From: Linanthus parryae | Lineage: Eukaryota; Streptophyta; Magnoliopsida; Ericales; Polemoniaceae | Assembly: GCA_023055425.1 (NCBI GenBank) | Contig: JALGPY010000003.1 | Span: 69,176,991-69,240,990 of the forward strand | DNA: 64,000 nt | Direction: 5' to 3' | In this document: positions 38,011 to 54,600 of the stretch, one piece after another | Position numbering within the stretch: position 1 is the stretch's first letter | Layout: each line of letters begins with the position of its first letter | The notes under the pieces: model-generated | The model's input: only the letters and a program-made list of their open reading frames with translations | The model's database searches: none | What the model was told of the DNA's origin: nothing | Position numbers and translations under genes: made by a program

Positions 38011-41000
38011 GGGTTAATGACTAGACTACATAATGTCTAGATTGCATCACATACAGATGATTGCTCTCATCTTCTACCATATACAATGTCTCTTTCTACC
38101 GGTTCTTCGTTTCTTCCTCCATGAAGCCCTGGAAATCTCATACGGAGAGCATCCAGTTCTCTATTGCACTCATGACCAACCGCAACTTATAGGTATGGCA
38201 CCAGGAGATCAAATGCAAACTAGAAGTAAATGAAGTATATCTAAATGCAATGGTAGTCTTGCAGCTGTAAGAACTTCTACGGCAGATCCTACTTATTTTA
38301 CTGAAGCCAACAAATAGTCTTAGTGGCGTAAATCAGTGACTGAAGAGTTTAATAGGCTCACAGAACAAAACAGGTGGACACCTGTTTTAAAATGAGATTA
38401 GAATGTTTAAATTGGTTGAGAAAAATCCTGATGCTTTTACTTAATTTTTACTTAAATAGACTGCGTTGGGCTTATGCATCCATTATTTGGAAGAGCTGAA
38501 ATAAGGCACCTCCAACGGCTCAAGGGGAATGGGAGAATTGGGATTTTTCAGACAAGGAGAAGGAAAAGGACAGGAGCAAAGGTTCCTCATGAGGAAGGGT
38601 GGAAACATGTGTAGATATGGCTAAAATGAAATATTCACACTCGTTAATCACCTTCTTTGACTCCCATCGTTTATTTTAGGTAAATAGGTCTATGTGCTCC
38701 ATTGAAATTTCATCACAAATCTTGATATACACAGAAAACATTCTGCTATCTACATGTTAGAATACAAGAACGGAAGCAAGATACCACTTAATAGAATAAG
38801 AGCAACGATGAAACAAAAGACAAGACGATGAAGAACACAAGCAATTTAATTTGCTTCACTAGTTTGATACTAGCTACGTCCATGACCAAACGAAACTAAT
38901 TTATTAATGATTACAACCAACCACACTAGTCAATAGAAGAGTCGTACACCTATATATAGGCCTAAAATAACGACTTGTGCCAAAAGCAACGTCCAAACGT
39001 TGCCAAAACGAAGAAGGAAACATCAGCAAAATTGCCCAGACGCGTTCCAGGTCGCATGACCTGGTCAACCAGGTCGCACGACCTCAGCAGGTCACAAACC
39101 TAGGTCGCACGACCTCTGCTGATTCCTGAATGCTGTCGTTTCAATTATTTGCATCCTTGCTCGTTGCTTCGCCAATTTAAGCTAGTGTTTGATCACCCAA
39201 ACATAAAAAATCTCCACCTTGATCAAAACACCCTATCAAACAATCTAATGATTCTCATCAATCCAATCAACCGATATAACATACTCCCAAATTGCGGTAT
39301 TGGAATACATCCACTATGCGTCACAACAAGCGCGTCTTCGCGTCTCAACAAACGCAGAGACTTATGTGTTCCAATCAACACACAACCAATTCCCCATCAC
39401 ACAATGCATCTCCTGAACATCATTACAACGACACTGGATGATGAAAAGTGTCTATCAATCGATCAATGTCATGCCAATTGTGCCGCCAAAGAACAACACC
39501 AATGCGCAACCAAGACACGCCCAATAACGTGACAACAAACAATGCGTGCACAATAACACGTCGTCTATCAATACATGCTCAATAACATGTAACCAACCAA
39601 TCCGCACCCAGTAATGTGCAGCCAACCGCGTGTCACAAAACACACATCCATGCTCCTACGTCTGGAGCCCAAGTCTTTCACACGGAGCCTAGAGAACGTA
39701 GTCCTCCTTGGACTTTGTCCCTCCACCTTGAACTGCAGCATACCATGCATACCCTTTGTTCTCGGAATAATTCATTTTCCAATGACTCTTCTCATGACAA
39801 AACACACAGACGTCCGATGGTAAGTCGGATCTACCATAGTTTCGATGTCTACCATTATCCTTTTCACCCTTGACCATGAATGCACCACCATCATGAACTT
39901 CAAAATTTAACGCTTTGTGCCTCGATTCCCTCGTTTGCAACGCCGAACAAACTTCCTAATGGTTATCATCTCCTTCCCCTCATTAACATCACTCACTATC
40001 TCCTCAATATTATGCAATTCAAGCAAAATAGTGTTGAGATTGTCTAGGTTATCACCAATACGCATACCTTCAACCATCTGACGACTAAATAGCTGCTGCT
40101 TCAACATTAATTTTTTGGCCACAGATTTCTTCGTTTAGAGATCCTCCAACTTTGTCCATAAGCCAGCCGATGTGTCTTAATTTGCGACTCTAGTAATCAC
40201 GTCGTCCATGAGGCGCAACATGATCGTCGAATGCGCCTTCTCCTCCATCTTCACAAACGCTGGTGTGGTTGTACCAATGCTTGATTATTTAGTTAGTGGC
40301 AACCACAAATCTTGTTGGTTAAACAAAGCACGAATCTTTATTTGCACAAGCTAAACACATTCATCCCATCAAAGCGATCAATCTTTATCATGTTCGACAT
40401 CGCTCCTCACAAACCTTAGCCTTACAACCATTCTCTAATACCAATTGTTAGAAAACAGAAGCGGATGCAAGACACCACATGTTAGGAACAAGAACAACGA
40501 TGAAACAAAAGAACTAGACGATGAAGAACAATCAATTTAATGTGGTTCACTAGTTTTGCTACTAGCTACATCTACGACCAAACAAAACCAATTTATTGAC
40601 GATTACAATCAACCACACTAGTCAATAGAAGAGTCATACACACACATATATAGGCCTAATGACTTCTGCCCAAAGCAACGTCCAAACGTTGCCAAAATGA
40701 ACAAGGAAACATCCCAAAAATTGCCCAGACCCGTTCCAGGTCGCAGGACCTCATCATGTAAAAAACCCAGGTTGCAACGACCTCCCAAAGCAGGTCGCGT
40801 GACCTCTGTAGATTCTCGAATGCTGCAGTTCAATTCTTTTCCTCCTTTGCTCGTTGCTTCGCCAATTCAAGCTAGGGTTTTATTACCCAAACATAACACT
40901 ACACATTGACATTCGATCGGATATCCGCGAAGGGACTACACATCGACATCCTATCAAGAAACAAATTTTTCATTTCACACAAAAAAAAGTTCAATATCTT

Positions 41001-43878
41001 GCCCGCTTTGCACGTGCGAACCAAACCCTAATTTAGAATCTTAATTTTTTTGTTCTGAAAATTCATCACATAGAAAGAAAAAGGGAACATTCAAAGGCCA
41101 ACTATGAACAAGACATAACAAACAACTACAATGGGTACCACTAACAACAACTATAACTGATATTATACATAGCGTTCTTGGAAGCTATGAGGTTTAGCGA
41201 ACAACGCTTGAGACGGTTTAGAGATAGAACAAATGAAAAGACAGTTCGTAGTACCCTTCGTCCTTGAAAGAACGGGTGCTTCCCGAAGAGCTAGACCACT
41301 CGTCTCCTAAAAAAGGAAAATGATAGAATTGTCAATGTTAATTATGATAAGATGACAACACTGTCAGTGTTTGAAAATGTTAACATTTAATTCAAAAGTG
41401 ACCTAAAATCAAGTCCTATCTTTATACACAAACTACAACTTCTGAGTTCTCTGAGTTTCTTGGAGGAAAACCGTAGTGGAAAACCCTAGAAGTGACATTT
41501 GAGAGGCGCAACTTTGGCAAACTCGACCAAGAAGCCAGCGTCTGAATACACAGCCAAGGAAAGCCAGGTTTTTATCTTTGATGATGAATATTTTGACAAG
41601 GATGAAAGTTTGTAATGTAAGTATATCAACAGGATTGAAATAATCTAGAAGGGGGGTTGAGTAAAGTATGCCAACTTTTTCTTAAAAACAGTCTTTGGAA
41701 ACCTGGAGAGAGTATGCAGTTGATATCTCAAAGCTTTGGAAAAGATTTGAGAACCTAGAGATATAACTGCAGAACACATAAGCTTCAAAGCTTTGAGATT
41801 TGGAGAACTCTAAAGCATTGGAACTTCCTGCTTAGCCTGGAATAAAAAGATAATAAAAGTAAGCAGCAAGAGCACGGAGATTTTACACAGTTCAGTCACA
41901 ATAGGACCTAGTCTCTGCGTGAGGGATCTTGTCCCTCCAGTATTCTAACACAACTTCTTATTAATCACCAAGATTAAGCCCTAGATCTCAAGCCTAAGTA
42001 AGCTACCTTTCACCTATACAGCTTGTGGTTCCCAACCTATCTAGTTCAACCTACAACCTGAAGAAACAATAAGAACCTCTCTGATGTTCACTTGAACAAC
42101 TAAACTTCTAAGTTTATGAGGTTTAAGAACACAGAATGATAATACAAGTTCAGTACAAGTGTGAAGAACACATAATAGAAATAAGAAATAAATCTTGGAA
42201 GTGTTCTTTAATATCTGATGAATGTTCTTGCTTCTACAGTGTTAATGGGCCTGATGAATTGAAAAATTGAGTGATATAATCTCTCCTCTTTGTAGAACTC
42301 TTCAATTCTCACGTTGATCAGCCTCTCTTTGTGTCTATCATTTAAATTCAAAGAACTGATCTCTTAAGTAACAGCCTGCAACAACCTGAGAGATTTTAGG
42401 AATTGAATGCATAAAATTCCTCTTCTCTGATATGCTTCTTTCAGCAACTATGCTTGGATAGCTATCTGGTTTGTTTATGGACGTTGGAATGCCCAACAAC
42501 CCAGCATACACTCAACAAACAAGATCAAACAATATTCAGACAAACTAGCATTAAGATCTAATCAGCATTATGCTGACAGTTCATGAAGAAATTAGGCTAA
42601 GTTTTGTCTGATAATAAAAACAGTTTGTACATCCAATTAAATGGATATACCAATTAAGCATTATAGAACAAGTATTCCTAGACTAGTATAAGTCAATAAT
42701 CCATTATAAAACCAAATGAATTGACCTGCATACATAGATCTGGTTAGATGAACTTAGTAGTAAGAAGTATTCAGAAATTCTCAAAGCTTTGAAGCTTTGA
42801 CTGCTAGTTGATCATAATGAAATTGGATTCCCAATCCATCTCAGTCCTGCATATTGTGTTGTACCATCCAAAACATGATTTCATAGTATTTGCTGAACAT
42901 CATAGAGAATGAAAAATCATTCCAAACACCAACTTATAGACCTGCAAAATATATAAAGTTAAGTTAAATATAAGGCACTACAGTGTCTCAAAGTTTTGAA
43001 GCTTTGACACTTGTGTTACACTTGTGTTTCTGGATTTCATCATGAAGGAACCAAAGCTCTTCCTTTGTATATATATCAACATATTGACACCAAAGAGCTT
43101 CTGATCTATCAATCTCCCCCTTGATGAAAGACAAAACACCATTATTGAAGTCCACAAATTTTGAATATTTCCCTGCAACTCAAAAACACAAGTGATTCCA
43201 AAATACCAGTAATAAAACCAAACTAAGAAGTCTTAACCTATCATGGCAACAGAATTAACAAAACAACCAGTCTTAACTTATAGAAAAAAGTCAAGAACCA
43301 GCATCCTGCAATATCCAGAATTATTACAAGACTTAACAAAAAACTCAAGACACAAATAATCTTCTCCCCCTTTTTGACTTTGATGAAAAGAGTATAAGGA
43401 ATGTAGGATCTTGTTCAGAGGTTTTTTTTTAAGAAAAAAAAATTAAAGCACTTCAAGAAATGAAAAAAAAAAGATAGAAAGAATAAGAAAAGATAGATTT
43501 CAAGGCTTTGAAGATTCAGCTTCAACATCCTTCTTTGCAGATTTCTTTCCAGACTTAGCATTTCCCTTTCTCTTGTCCTGAACCTCTTCTTGTTCTTCCT
43601 CAGCTGTCTCAGCTTCGGAGTCTCCTTCAACTTCAGCTTGTTCTTCTCTTTGATCACCTTGTTCATCAACTTCCTCACCCTGTGCTTCCTCAGTTTCAGC
43701 TTGTATTTTTTCCATCACTTCATCAATAACATTATCCAAATCATCAGCTTCTTTCTCAGCAGTCTCTGCAACTGTTTCCTCACCACCAGCCTCATCCTCA
43801 AATTTCTCAAAAAGATCCTTGGAATCAATAACAATAGGGACTGATTTCTTCTTCTTCTTCTTCTTCCTTCTTCTTCTT

Positions 43879-44007
<129 letters not shown>

Positions 44008-45552
44008 CTGCTTCTTTAGAGCTTCTCCAATTATTTCATTTGAATCAATGCTAGTGTCTCTGCTCTCTGAAGAGGGTATTTTCTTAAGGTTCAAACCTTT
44101 GATGATGACATCAAGCTTGTTGTTCACGAAACCTTTGAATTCAGTAGATAGGTCAAATAATCCTTGCCTCAAATCCTCCACTCCATCTTCCTGAACTTCA
44201 ACCCTATCCAATATCTGAGAAAAATCCAAATTACCGGACACTTTGGGGGTTGTAGCAGCTCTATGTTTGATAAACTCCTTCTCCTTCAATTCCTTAGCAC
44301 TCAGTTCAGAATAGAATTTCCATTTTTCTTTGACAGTTTGAACTATCCAAATCCTTTGAAGAGATGCCTCATCCACCAACCCAAAACCTGTTGTAATCTT
44401 CTCCTCATCTTCCAAAGAGACTCTAACCTGTTTGAAAAACAAAGGTAACACATTAGCATAAGGCAGGAAATGGTTCCTAGTCTTGGTGCCACAGTAAACC
44501 ATATACCCTATCACAACAGTAGGGAGATCAACTTCAAACCCTTGACATATCAAATACATAAGAATCAACACCCTATCTATCACCAATTATTTGGAATACT
44601 CCCTGGGAACAACACATCTCCTAATAATAGAAAACAGAATTTTAGCCTCACATGTAAACACAAAATGTGTTAACTGTTTTGGTTCAGTAGGGATTCCCTC
44701 CAAGAAAAACAATGATTTGGCTTTCTCCAAAATGTCCTTCCTGTCAGGATGATCATTAATCCTATACTTTCTAGGAACTCCCAAGACTTCGGCAAAAACC
44801 ATGTGATCTAACTTAATATCAATCCCAGCAACTTTAGATGTCAGAATGTATTTGTCACTATCATCCAATTCTTGAACCAAGTTCAGATAGAAAAGCCTAG
44901 TCAGCCTAGGGTAAGCCTCAGATGGTGGATTTAACAAACTCCCAACAGATGATTCTCTCAATTTCTTAATGTAGTCTAAGTCCAATAAATCCAATAAATC
45001 TGTACTAATTAGACTACGGAAAGATATCTTGGATGATGCATAACCATCCATCCACACAGTCTTAACATCAGAATTGACAAACCAAGAATCAGGCAAAATG
45101 TTCTTACCAAAATTTGTAGCTTTCTTGGTATTTACTGCACTAAGTTTCGCTCTCTTCTTTTCTGGAGTTCTTTCATCCTTCTTTTCACCAGCTTTCTTTT
45201 CATTTGAAGATGGAACACTCTTCTTCTCACTTTTCTCTTCAGCCACTTCCTTCTTCTTCTTGCTTGATTTTTCTCCCTGATCCTTACTCCCCTGTTCTTT
45301 GATCTTCACCACTTCTTTTGTTGCAGACTCAGATTATGATCTATCCTCTGGTTCTTCTTGAGCTTCCTTTCCCTTCTTGATCTTCTTTGAGGGAGGTGAA
45401 GTCTCATGGACACTAGCTGTCTCTTTTGAATCTGATCCATGAATGGTGATCTTCTTATTAGCATTCCTCTTTGTCCTCTTTGTGGAAGTCTGTCCTTCTT
45501 GCCTGATCCTCTCTTATTTGTGTTCCATTGTGGTTAGGGTTTGAGAGGGTTT

Positions 45553-45607
<55 letters not shown>

Positions 45608-48600
45608 ATACGAAGAGAAGAAATGTGGGAATGAACGAAATTAGCACAGAAGTTGGCTTAAGTAGGTAGAAGAGTTTGATTTAAAAAGGGATTGCATGCA
45701 CATCAGATTGCAAAAGATTTCATGCGATATTTTTGGAATATTTTGTCAAAATCTTTGAACATTTGAAATATTTTGTAGTTACCTAAAAAGATATTACAAA
45801 AAATATTCCACGATCTATTTTTTTAATAAAATGCATATCCACTTCATCAAAGCAGTTGAACAGTCGTTCAAAGCTTTGAGAAGTTTCAGACCATAACAGA
45901 AACCTTCAAATCTTTGAGGCATACTTTCAATGCTAAGAAAGTATGATCTCAAGGCTTTGAGATTTACTCACATAATACACATATAAACTAATTATCCCCC
46001 TAAACCAATTCATCCTTATTTAACATACCCAATTCAAGCTTTAGGGATGCAAACCTCTCATCTGACAATGAGTTAGTGAAAATATCAGCTATTTGCATAG
46101 TAGTATAAATAAAAGATATAATAACATCACCTCTTTCAGCATGATCTCTAAGAAAATGATGTCTCACATCTATGTTTTTTGTCCTTGAATGCTGAACTGG
46201 ATTCTTTGATATAGAAATGATACTTGTAATGTCACACTTAATAGGCACATTTCTGAATTCATATCCAATATCTCTTAGCTGTTGAGCAATCCATAAAACC
46301 TGAGAACAACAGGCTCCAGCTTCAATGTATTCAGCTTCTGCAGTTGATAGAGCTACTCAATTTTTCTTCTTTGAATGCCAACTAATCAGTGATGAACCAA
46401 GAAATTGGCAGCATCCTGAAGTACTCTTTATGTCTACTTTGTTTCCTGCAAAGTCTGCATCTGAATAACCACTCAACATAAAGTTAGATCTTCTTGGATA
46501 CCAAAGCCCAAGTCTTTGGTTCCATTCAAGTATCTGAAAATCTTTTTCACAGCAATCAAATGAATTTCTTTAGGATCTGCTTGACATCTAGCACACATAC
46601 ATACACTACACATAATATCTGGTCTACTATCAGTCAGATAAAGTAGTGAACCAATCATACCTCTATAATCCTTTTGATTTACACTCTTACCATTTTTATC
46701 CTTGTCTATGGATAATGATGAACACATAGGGGTCTTAACTACCTTGTACTGAGACATGTTATATTTATGTAACAAGTACTTGGTGTATTGCCCTTGATGC
46801 ACAAAGATTCCTTTCTTCATTTGATGTACATGAAGTCCAAGAAAGAAATTCAGTTCTCCCATTAAGCTCATCTCAAATTTCCCTGCACATTAGACTTGAA
46901 AACTCTTTTGAAAGAGCATCATTGGTAGCATCAAATAGAATATCATCAACATATATATGTACTACTAACAAATCGTTTTCATGATTCTTGATAGAATGAG
47001 TTTTGTCAACAAGTCCTCTCTTGAAACCATTTTCAAGTAAAAACTTAGAGAGTTTGTCATACCAAGCCCTTGGAGCTTGCTTAAGTCCATACAAGGCTTT
47101 GTCTAATTTGTAAACATGATCAGGAAAATTCTCATCTTCAAAAACTGGTGGTTGAGCAACATATACTTCGTCTAGTAAATATCCATTAAGAAAAGCACAT
47201 TTGACATCCATTTGAAAAAGCTTTATATGTTTATTTGATGCAAATGCAAGAAGTATTTTGATAGCTTCTAACCTTGCAACAGGGGAAAATGTCTCATCAT
47301 AATTAATTTCTTCTTCTTAATTTTATCCTTGTGCAACCAGTCTTGCTTTACTTCTCACAACCTTACCATTTTCATCAAGTTTGTTTCTGAACACCCATCT
47401 AGCTCCAATCACTGATTGATTCTTTGGTCTAAGAACTAAATTCCATACTTTGTTCCTTTCAAACTCACTCAGCTCATTCTTCATTGCAATGATCCAATCT
47501 GCATCTTCTAGTGCTTCTTTTGCATTTTTGGGCTCAATAAGTGATACAAAAGCACTGAAAGCACACAAATTCTTCAGTTGACCTCTTGTCTGAGTTCCAG
47601 TGATTGGATCTAATATAATGATCTCTGCAGGATGATCTGATAAGTATTTGAACTTGTTTCTAGGTGTCCAGGTGTATGATCCTTCAAGGATTTGAGTTCT
47701 TGACACAGTAGAAGGAGCATCATATGTTCTGTCAGTCTCAGTGTCAAGGCTTTGAGATTTTGGCTCAGCAGGGGGTTCAAGGCCTTGAGATTCTTCTGAG
47801 TATTTCTCAACTTAGTTTTGCTTCTTTTATCCTTCTCATTGTCATCATCAGCCTCATACTTGTTCAAGTTGAGATCTGCAAAACTTCCACTCAGAAAATC
47901 ATCAATACTATCAAAAATCACATGAATACTCTCCTCTACAATCTTAGTTCTCTTATTGTAAACTCTATGTGTTTTGCTAGTTTGAGAATAACCAAGAAAA
48001 ACACCTTCATCACTTCTAGCATAAAACTTACCAAGATTATCTTTGCCATTGTTATGAACAAAACAAGTACAGCCTAAAGGATTAAAATAAGAAATACTAG
48101 GCTTTGCCTTTGAAAAGTTCGCAAGGTGTTTTCTTCAAAATAGGTCTGATCAAACATCTATTGAGCACATAATTGGCAGTATTAACAGCTTCTACCCACA
48201 AATACTTTGGCAAATTACTTTCAAGTATCAAGGTTCTAGACATGTCTTCAAGAGTTCTATATTTCCTCTCAACTACTCCATTCTGCTAAGGAGTTCTAGG
48301 TGCAGAAAAGTTGTGTGAGATGCCATGCTTTGCAAAAAATAAATCAAACTCAAGCTTGTCAAATTCTCTACCATGATCACTTCTAATAGATGCAACAGGT
48401 AAATTTTTTAAAGTTTGAAGCTCCTTACAAATCCTTGAGAATTCAGATAATGCTTCAGACTTGTCTCTAATGAACATAAACCATGTAAATCTGGAATAAT
48501 CATCAACCACATCAAGCATATATCTCTTAACTTTGAGTGTTTGAACCTTCATAGTAGTTATCCTTGCAGATCATCAAGTTCCAAGATGCTTAAATCTTGA

Positions 48601-51600
48601 GCTTCCTCAATTGCAGTTTTCTTAGGCTCCCATTTAGATTTTTGCAAGCTTATGAGTATCTTCCTGACTTTTTCTTCATTTGAGAAAGCTTTTCCCAAGG
48701 ATTCCAGGTTGTTCACAATGTTTGTAAACCTTTTGAACATGTCCTTTATGGATTCATCTGAATTCATCTTCAAGAGTTCATACTGTCTCAAAAGATATTG
48801 ATCTTTGACTGCTTGACTTGGCTAGTTCCTTCATAAGTAACAGTTAGCTTATCCCAAATATCTTTTGCACTCTTGCAGTTGGATATCCTGTTAAATTCAT
48901 ATGCACTAAGTGCACAATACAATAAGTTCAAATCTTTGTAATTTTTTGATACATTTTCAGTTCAGTAACTGAGAGATCTTCCTCTGATTTGACAGTCCTG
49001 ATTCCATTGAAGTAGTATAGAACAAGTTTGGGCCATTCACAACAATACACCATAGCTACATGTCTAGATCTATGATCAACATTTTAATCAGTGCCTTCCA
49101 ATGCACAAAGTTATCACCACAGAACAGTGGAGGTCTATTAGCTGCTCTTCCCTGTGAGAATCCTCCATCACTTACATTACTCAATTTCACAAGATTTTTA
49201 GATCCTTAAACAGTGACCCAAGCTCTGATACCAATTAAAACTTTGTAATGTAAGTATATCAACAGGATCGAAATACTCCAGAAGGGGGGGGGGTTGAATA
49301 GAGTATGCCAACTTTTGCTTAAAAACAGTCTTTTGAAACCTAGAGAGAGTATGTAGTTGATATCAAAGATTTTGAAAAGATTTGAGAACCTAGAGATATA
49401 ACTGCAGAACACAAAAGCTTCAAAGCTTTGATATTTGGAAAAATCCAAAGCTTTGGAAATTCTTGCTTAGACTGGAATGAAAAGATGACAAAAGTAAGCA
49501 GCAAGAGCACAAGGATTTTACAGAGTTCAGTCACAATTGAACCTAGTCTCTGCCTAAGGGATCTTATACCTACATGATTCTAACACAACTTCTTATTAAT
49601 CACCCAGATTTAGCCCTAGATTTCAAGCATAAGTGAGCTACCTTTCACCTATACAGCTTGTGGTTCCCAACCTATCTAGTTCCAGCGCAACATGTTGAAA
49701 CAATAAGAACATCTTTTTTATTCACTTGAACAACTAAACTTGTATGTTTGTGAGGTTTATGAGCACTGAATGATAATACAAGTTCAGTACTAGTGTGAAG
49801 AACAAAGAATAGAAACAAGCAATAAAGCATGGAAGTGTTCTTCAATATATGATGAATGTTCTTGCTTTTGCAGTGTTAATGGGCCTGATGAATTGAAGAA
49901 TTGAGTGATATGATCTCTTCTGTTTGTAGCACTCTTCAATTCCCACGTTGATCAGCCTCTCCTTGTGTCTCTCATTTAAATTCAAAGCACTGATCTCTTA
50001 AGTAACAACCTGCAATAACCTAAGAGATTTTAGGAGCTATATGCCTAAAAATTCTCTCATCTGATGTGTTTCTTTCAACAGTTATGCTTGGATAGCTATC
50101 TGATTTTTTATGGACGTTGGAACGCCCAACAACCCTGCATACACTCAACAAATAAGATCAAACAATATCAAAAACTAGTATTAAGATCTGATCAGCATTA
50201 TGCTGACAATTCATGGAGAAATTAGGCTATGTTTTGTCTGATAATAAAAACAGTTTGTACATCCAAATTAATGGATATACCAATTAACCATTATAGAACA
50301 AGTATTCATAGACTAGTATAAGTCAATAACACATTATAAAACCAAATTAATTGATCTAAATACACATATCTGGTTAGATGAACTTAGCAGTAAGAACTAT
50401 TCAGAAATTCTCAAAGCTTTGAAGCTGTGACTGGTAGTTGATCAGAATGAACTTGGATTCCCAATCCATCTCAATCCTGCACATTGTGTTGTACCATCCA
50501 AAACATGATTTCATAGTATTTGCACAACATCATAGAGAATGACAAAATCATTCCAAACACCAACTTATAGACCTGCTAAATATAGAACAGTTAAGAACAT
50601 ATAAGGCAACTACGGTGTCTCAAAGCTTTGAAGCTTTGACACTTGTATTACACGCTGTCTTAAAGATTTCAAGCTTTCACACTTTTTTTACACTTGTGTT
50701 TCTGGATTTCATCATCAAGGAACCAAAGCTCATCCTTTGTATATATATCCACATATTGACACCAAAGAGCTTCTGATCTATCAAAGAAGAATGAGAAATT
50801 TAAGTCGTTTTTTATTTGGATGTTTACTTCAGAAGACCCAATCAATGCCAAGGAGATGAGGAATATGCTTAAATGCATATGGACCTATGGTGAGCTTGTT
50901 AATATTCTACACGTAATTTATTACATTCTTTTTCTTTTTTCGGGATCAAACAAAGTATGGATAGAGTGGCCTATGGGGTACTATGGATATTCAACAAGAA
51001 TATTCTCTTGTTGAAACCATGAGAATTGGGAGATCCAATCAAAGATGTATCTTACGGAGGTTTGATGTTTGGGTCCATGTTCTTAACATGCCGATCCATC
51101 TGGTTAACAAGGAATCAGTGAAGAAGATAACATCTAGCATTATGGAATGTGATTGATTCGAATAACCGGATTCATAGTGAAGGGGATGGTAACTATGTCA
51201 GGGTTCGTATCGAACTTTTAGTTACTGAGCAACCTCCAAGGGGTGTTCATGCTATGATACTAAATGAGTGGCCTTGGATTGATTTCAGATACGAGCGAAT
51301 ACCCACAACTTTTTTCTATAGGGCTATTATTACTCACGAAGACCCTCACTACTCAGATATCCCTGCCGATACTGAAGAAGAATCCAAGGAGGGCGACGGA
51401 GACGAGCTTCTCTTCCAACCAACCCAAGGAAGAAGACAACAACTAGTGTCCATGAGCTTATCAATATTGAGCAAGAACAAGGGGACGAAGGACCTGAAAC
51501 CCATTCCATTTCTTCCGAGAAGGAGGCTGATATGGATGAAGATATGATACAACCACATAATGAGAACATAATCACAATTTACCACAACAAGATGGCCTTG

Positions 51601-54600
51601 ATGAACGATAATAGCACATATTTTTAAGCATACTCGGTTTCTATCATCGAAGCCACTGAAATTCTGAAGACGAGACGATCAATCAAACTTAAAACCCCAC
51701 TGTAGGGATAGAGAACGTATCCATGGAGTTCAGTCTACCTGCACCTCCCCAACCCCCCCCCCAACGGTGAAATAAATAGTTTCTTCAGTAAATCAAGTCT
51801 TTAGAACAACAACAGGAAATATCAAAGATCAAGGGGGGGAATCACGCAAAAGAATAAGGTGGCCAAAGAAAGATTGAGTATGCTAAACAAAATGTATTTA
51901 ACCACATCCCCAATAAAACTGCAAAAACTTCAAACAAAAAAGAAACAACGACAAGTGAACTTTGAGGAACGAGCATATAGGCTTCTTATAGAAGGAGGAA
52001 GCAAGCAGGTCGAGGCACCTACATAACTATTGCAATATTTGCGTATTAGGCTTCTAAGCAGCAACAACAACAATGATTATATTTAGTTATTGTAAGGGGG
52101 CTTGGGGACCCCTTTACATTCATAGCTATTTGCGATGAAGTTAAGAGACAAGCCCCCGATATAGTCTTTCTCATTGAGACTATGTTATAAGAATATGGCA
52201 CGACTACAACAAAAGCTCAACTTCCAAAATGGACTCCATGTCACTAGTGTGGGGCGTAGTGGAGGTTTCTATCTTATGTGGTCATACCAAGTTACATTAA
52301 AGATTTTCACTTACTCCGTATTTCATATTTTAGGATGGTATGCAGTAATAAATGGGTGGAAGAAAGGGTTTTAACGGGTTTCTATAGAGATGCAATCGCA
52401 AGAAAGAGACACAATTATTGGATTTTCTACAAAGAGTTCAACCGAATCCAAGGTGCATTTGGTGCATTTTTTGGAGAATTTAAATATATAGCTTTATTCT
52501 CTAAAACAAAGGGGGCTAAGCATTCAGGTACATCCAAGTATATCCCTTCATTAAGGCAATCGATAAATGTGACCAGCATGATTTTGGGTTCACAGGTGTA
52601 CCAATTTACTTAACCCAATAAAAATATTGATATAATAATGATTAGAGAACGTCTCGACCGAGTTCTTGAAATTTTAGAATGGAAAGTTAAGTCTCATGAG
52701 GGAAAAATTTCTACATCGGCTCCTCCAAAATTTGGACTATGTGGGGTTACTTGTTAAACTGCAGGGGGAACAGAATATCCAAACAATTTAAATTCTAATC
52801 TTTTTGAACTCAACACCCCAATTCTGAGGACAACATGAAGATACCCGGAAGAAAAAAGGTGATGTGGGGGAAAATTAAAGTTCTCTGGAAAGTAGGTTAA
52901 GAGACTAGGAGAAAGTTGAGTTCGGAAGTATTCGGAAAAAGGTTAGGGAGTTGAAAGATAAGCTTCATGCAAAATGGAATCAGATGCAGGACGAAGACTG
53001 TATCAAGGCCCAAATATCCATCAAGAAGGATCTCAATACACTTCTTAGCCACGAAAAGGAATTGTGGCGCCAACTTATTCGAGCACTATGGCTCCTTCAT
53101 GGAGACTGCAATACGAGTTAGTTCCACATAAAGGAATCACGTTGTAAGTCAAAAACCACATAAGTGTCTTCCTAATGAAATACTCCCTCTGTTTCATCAG
53201 ATACTTCAAAAACTTTATGGGCACGCGGATTAAGAAACCCCACAATTGACTATTTTACCCCTTCTTATTTTATTAATTCCACCCTCTCACATCCACCTTT
53301 TACAACCCACCTCATGGATTAACACCAAGAACACTATGAACAGATTCAACATCACAAAAATCAACATTTAACCCTCTCACATCCACCTTCTTAGGCCCAC
53401 ATCTTAGATGAACACCAACAAAAACACACAAGAACACACAAGAACGAATCACCATGAAAAAATTCAACATCACAAATTAAAACTTAACAGATCTACGGAA
53501 ATGAAAAAAAAAAGAAAAAAAAAAGATCTGCAGAAATGAGTAGAAGAAAAGAAGAAGAAAGAAGAATAAAAACGAAGAGCAGGGGAAGAAGATGACAAAG
53601 AAGAGCATGAGTAGGAGGACATTGCCGTACGGATGCCGCTGCCGCCGCCGAAGGAAACCGCCGCCGTCGCCTCGCCGCTGCCAAGGCCGCTGACAGCCTT
53701 CCTCGACGCCGATCTGCTCTCTCCTTCTCTCCCTCTCTTCATCTCTCCGCGATTTAAGAGATCTCCAATGCCTTCCTTCTTTTTTCCGATCTATTTGTGC
53801 CTCTACATCTTCATCAGAAGACAAAAACAGACATAGAGATGGGGATGAACCGATCGATCTCCTCCCTCTGTCTCTCTCTCTCTTTCTCTTGTCCGAAATG
53901 GGATGGAGCCAAGAAGAACCGATCGATCTTCTCTTCCGTCTCTCTCTACGTGGCTTGGGTGTGTGAGCCTCTCTCTCTCTCTATATGTGGTGGCTGTTGA
54001 AGAACAAGATAAGGGAAGAGGAGATATATTGGATGGGTAGGGTTATGAGTGTATGTTTGGGCTGGGTTAGGCTAGCTGATTCAGTAGTCTTCTTCTTTTT
54101 CTAGAAGTGCGTCAAAAACGCCTTACCAGTGAAATCTGCACTTCAGCGGCGCAACATTCCCATTACAAGTACCATTTGCGATCTATGTCTTTACGGGGAT
54201 GAAGCGATTGAACATTGTCTATTCCACTAGAGCCACACTAGGGCTATATGGTTCGGGTCTTGTCTGGGGTACATGACTTCGTCTGGCACGCCACAAATTA
54301 TTTCACTATCACTCCTCACATGTTCCAGCAAGCTCCTACCGCAAAGGAGTGAATTATAACTCTTGTAATTCTAAGGAAAATTGGCTCTCAAGAAAATGTT
54401 GTCACGATAAATCTATCTTTCGTTACCACACGATAGTCATTAGCAGTCATATGTCTCACGAAAGAAAATCACTACAACAAGAAAAGACTCCGCCAAACTG
54501 GGCAGACATCCACCCATCAATCTCAAGCGTCTCCTACATATTAGTTTTCCCGCCCTAGAACCATCACCCTTCCTAAATAGAGTTTCATTGAGAATGCAAC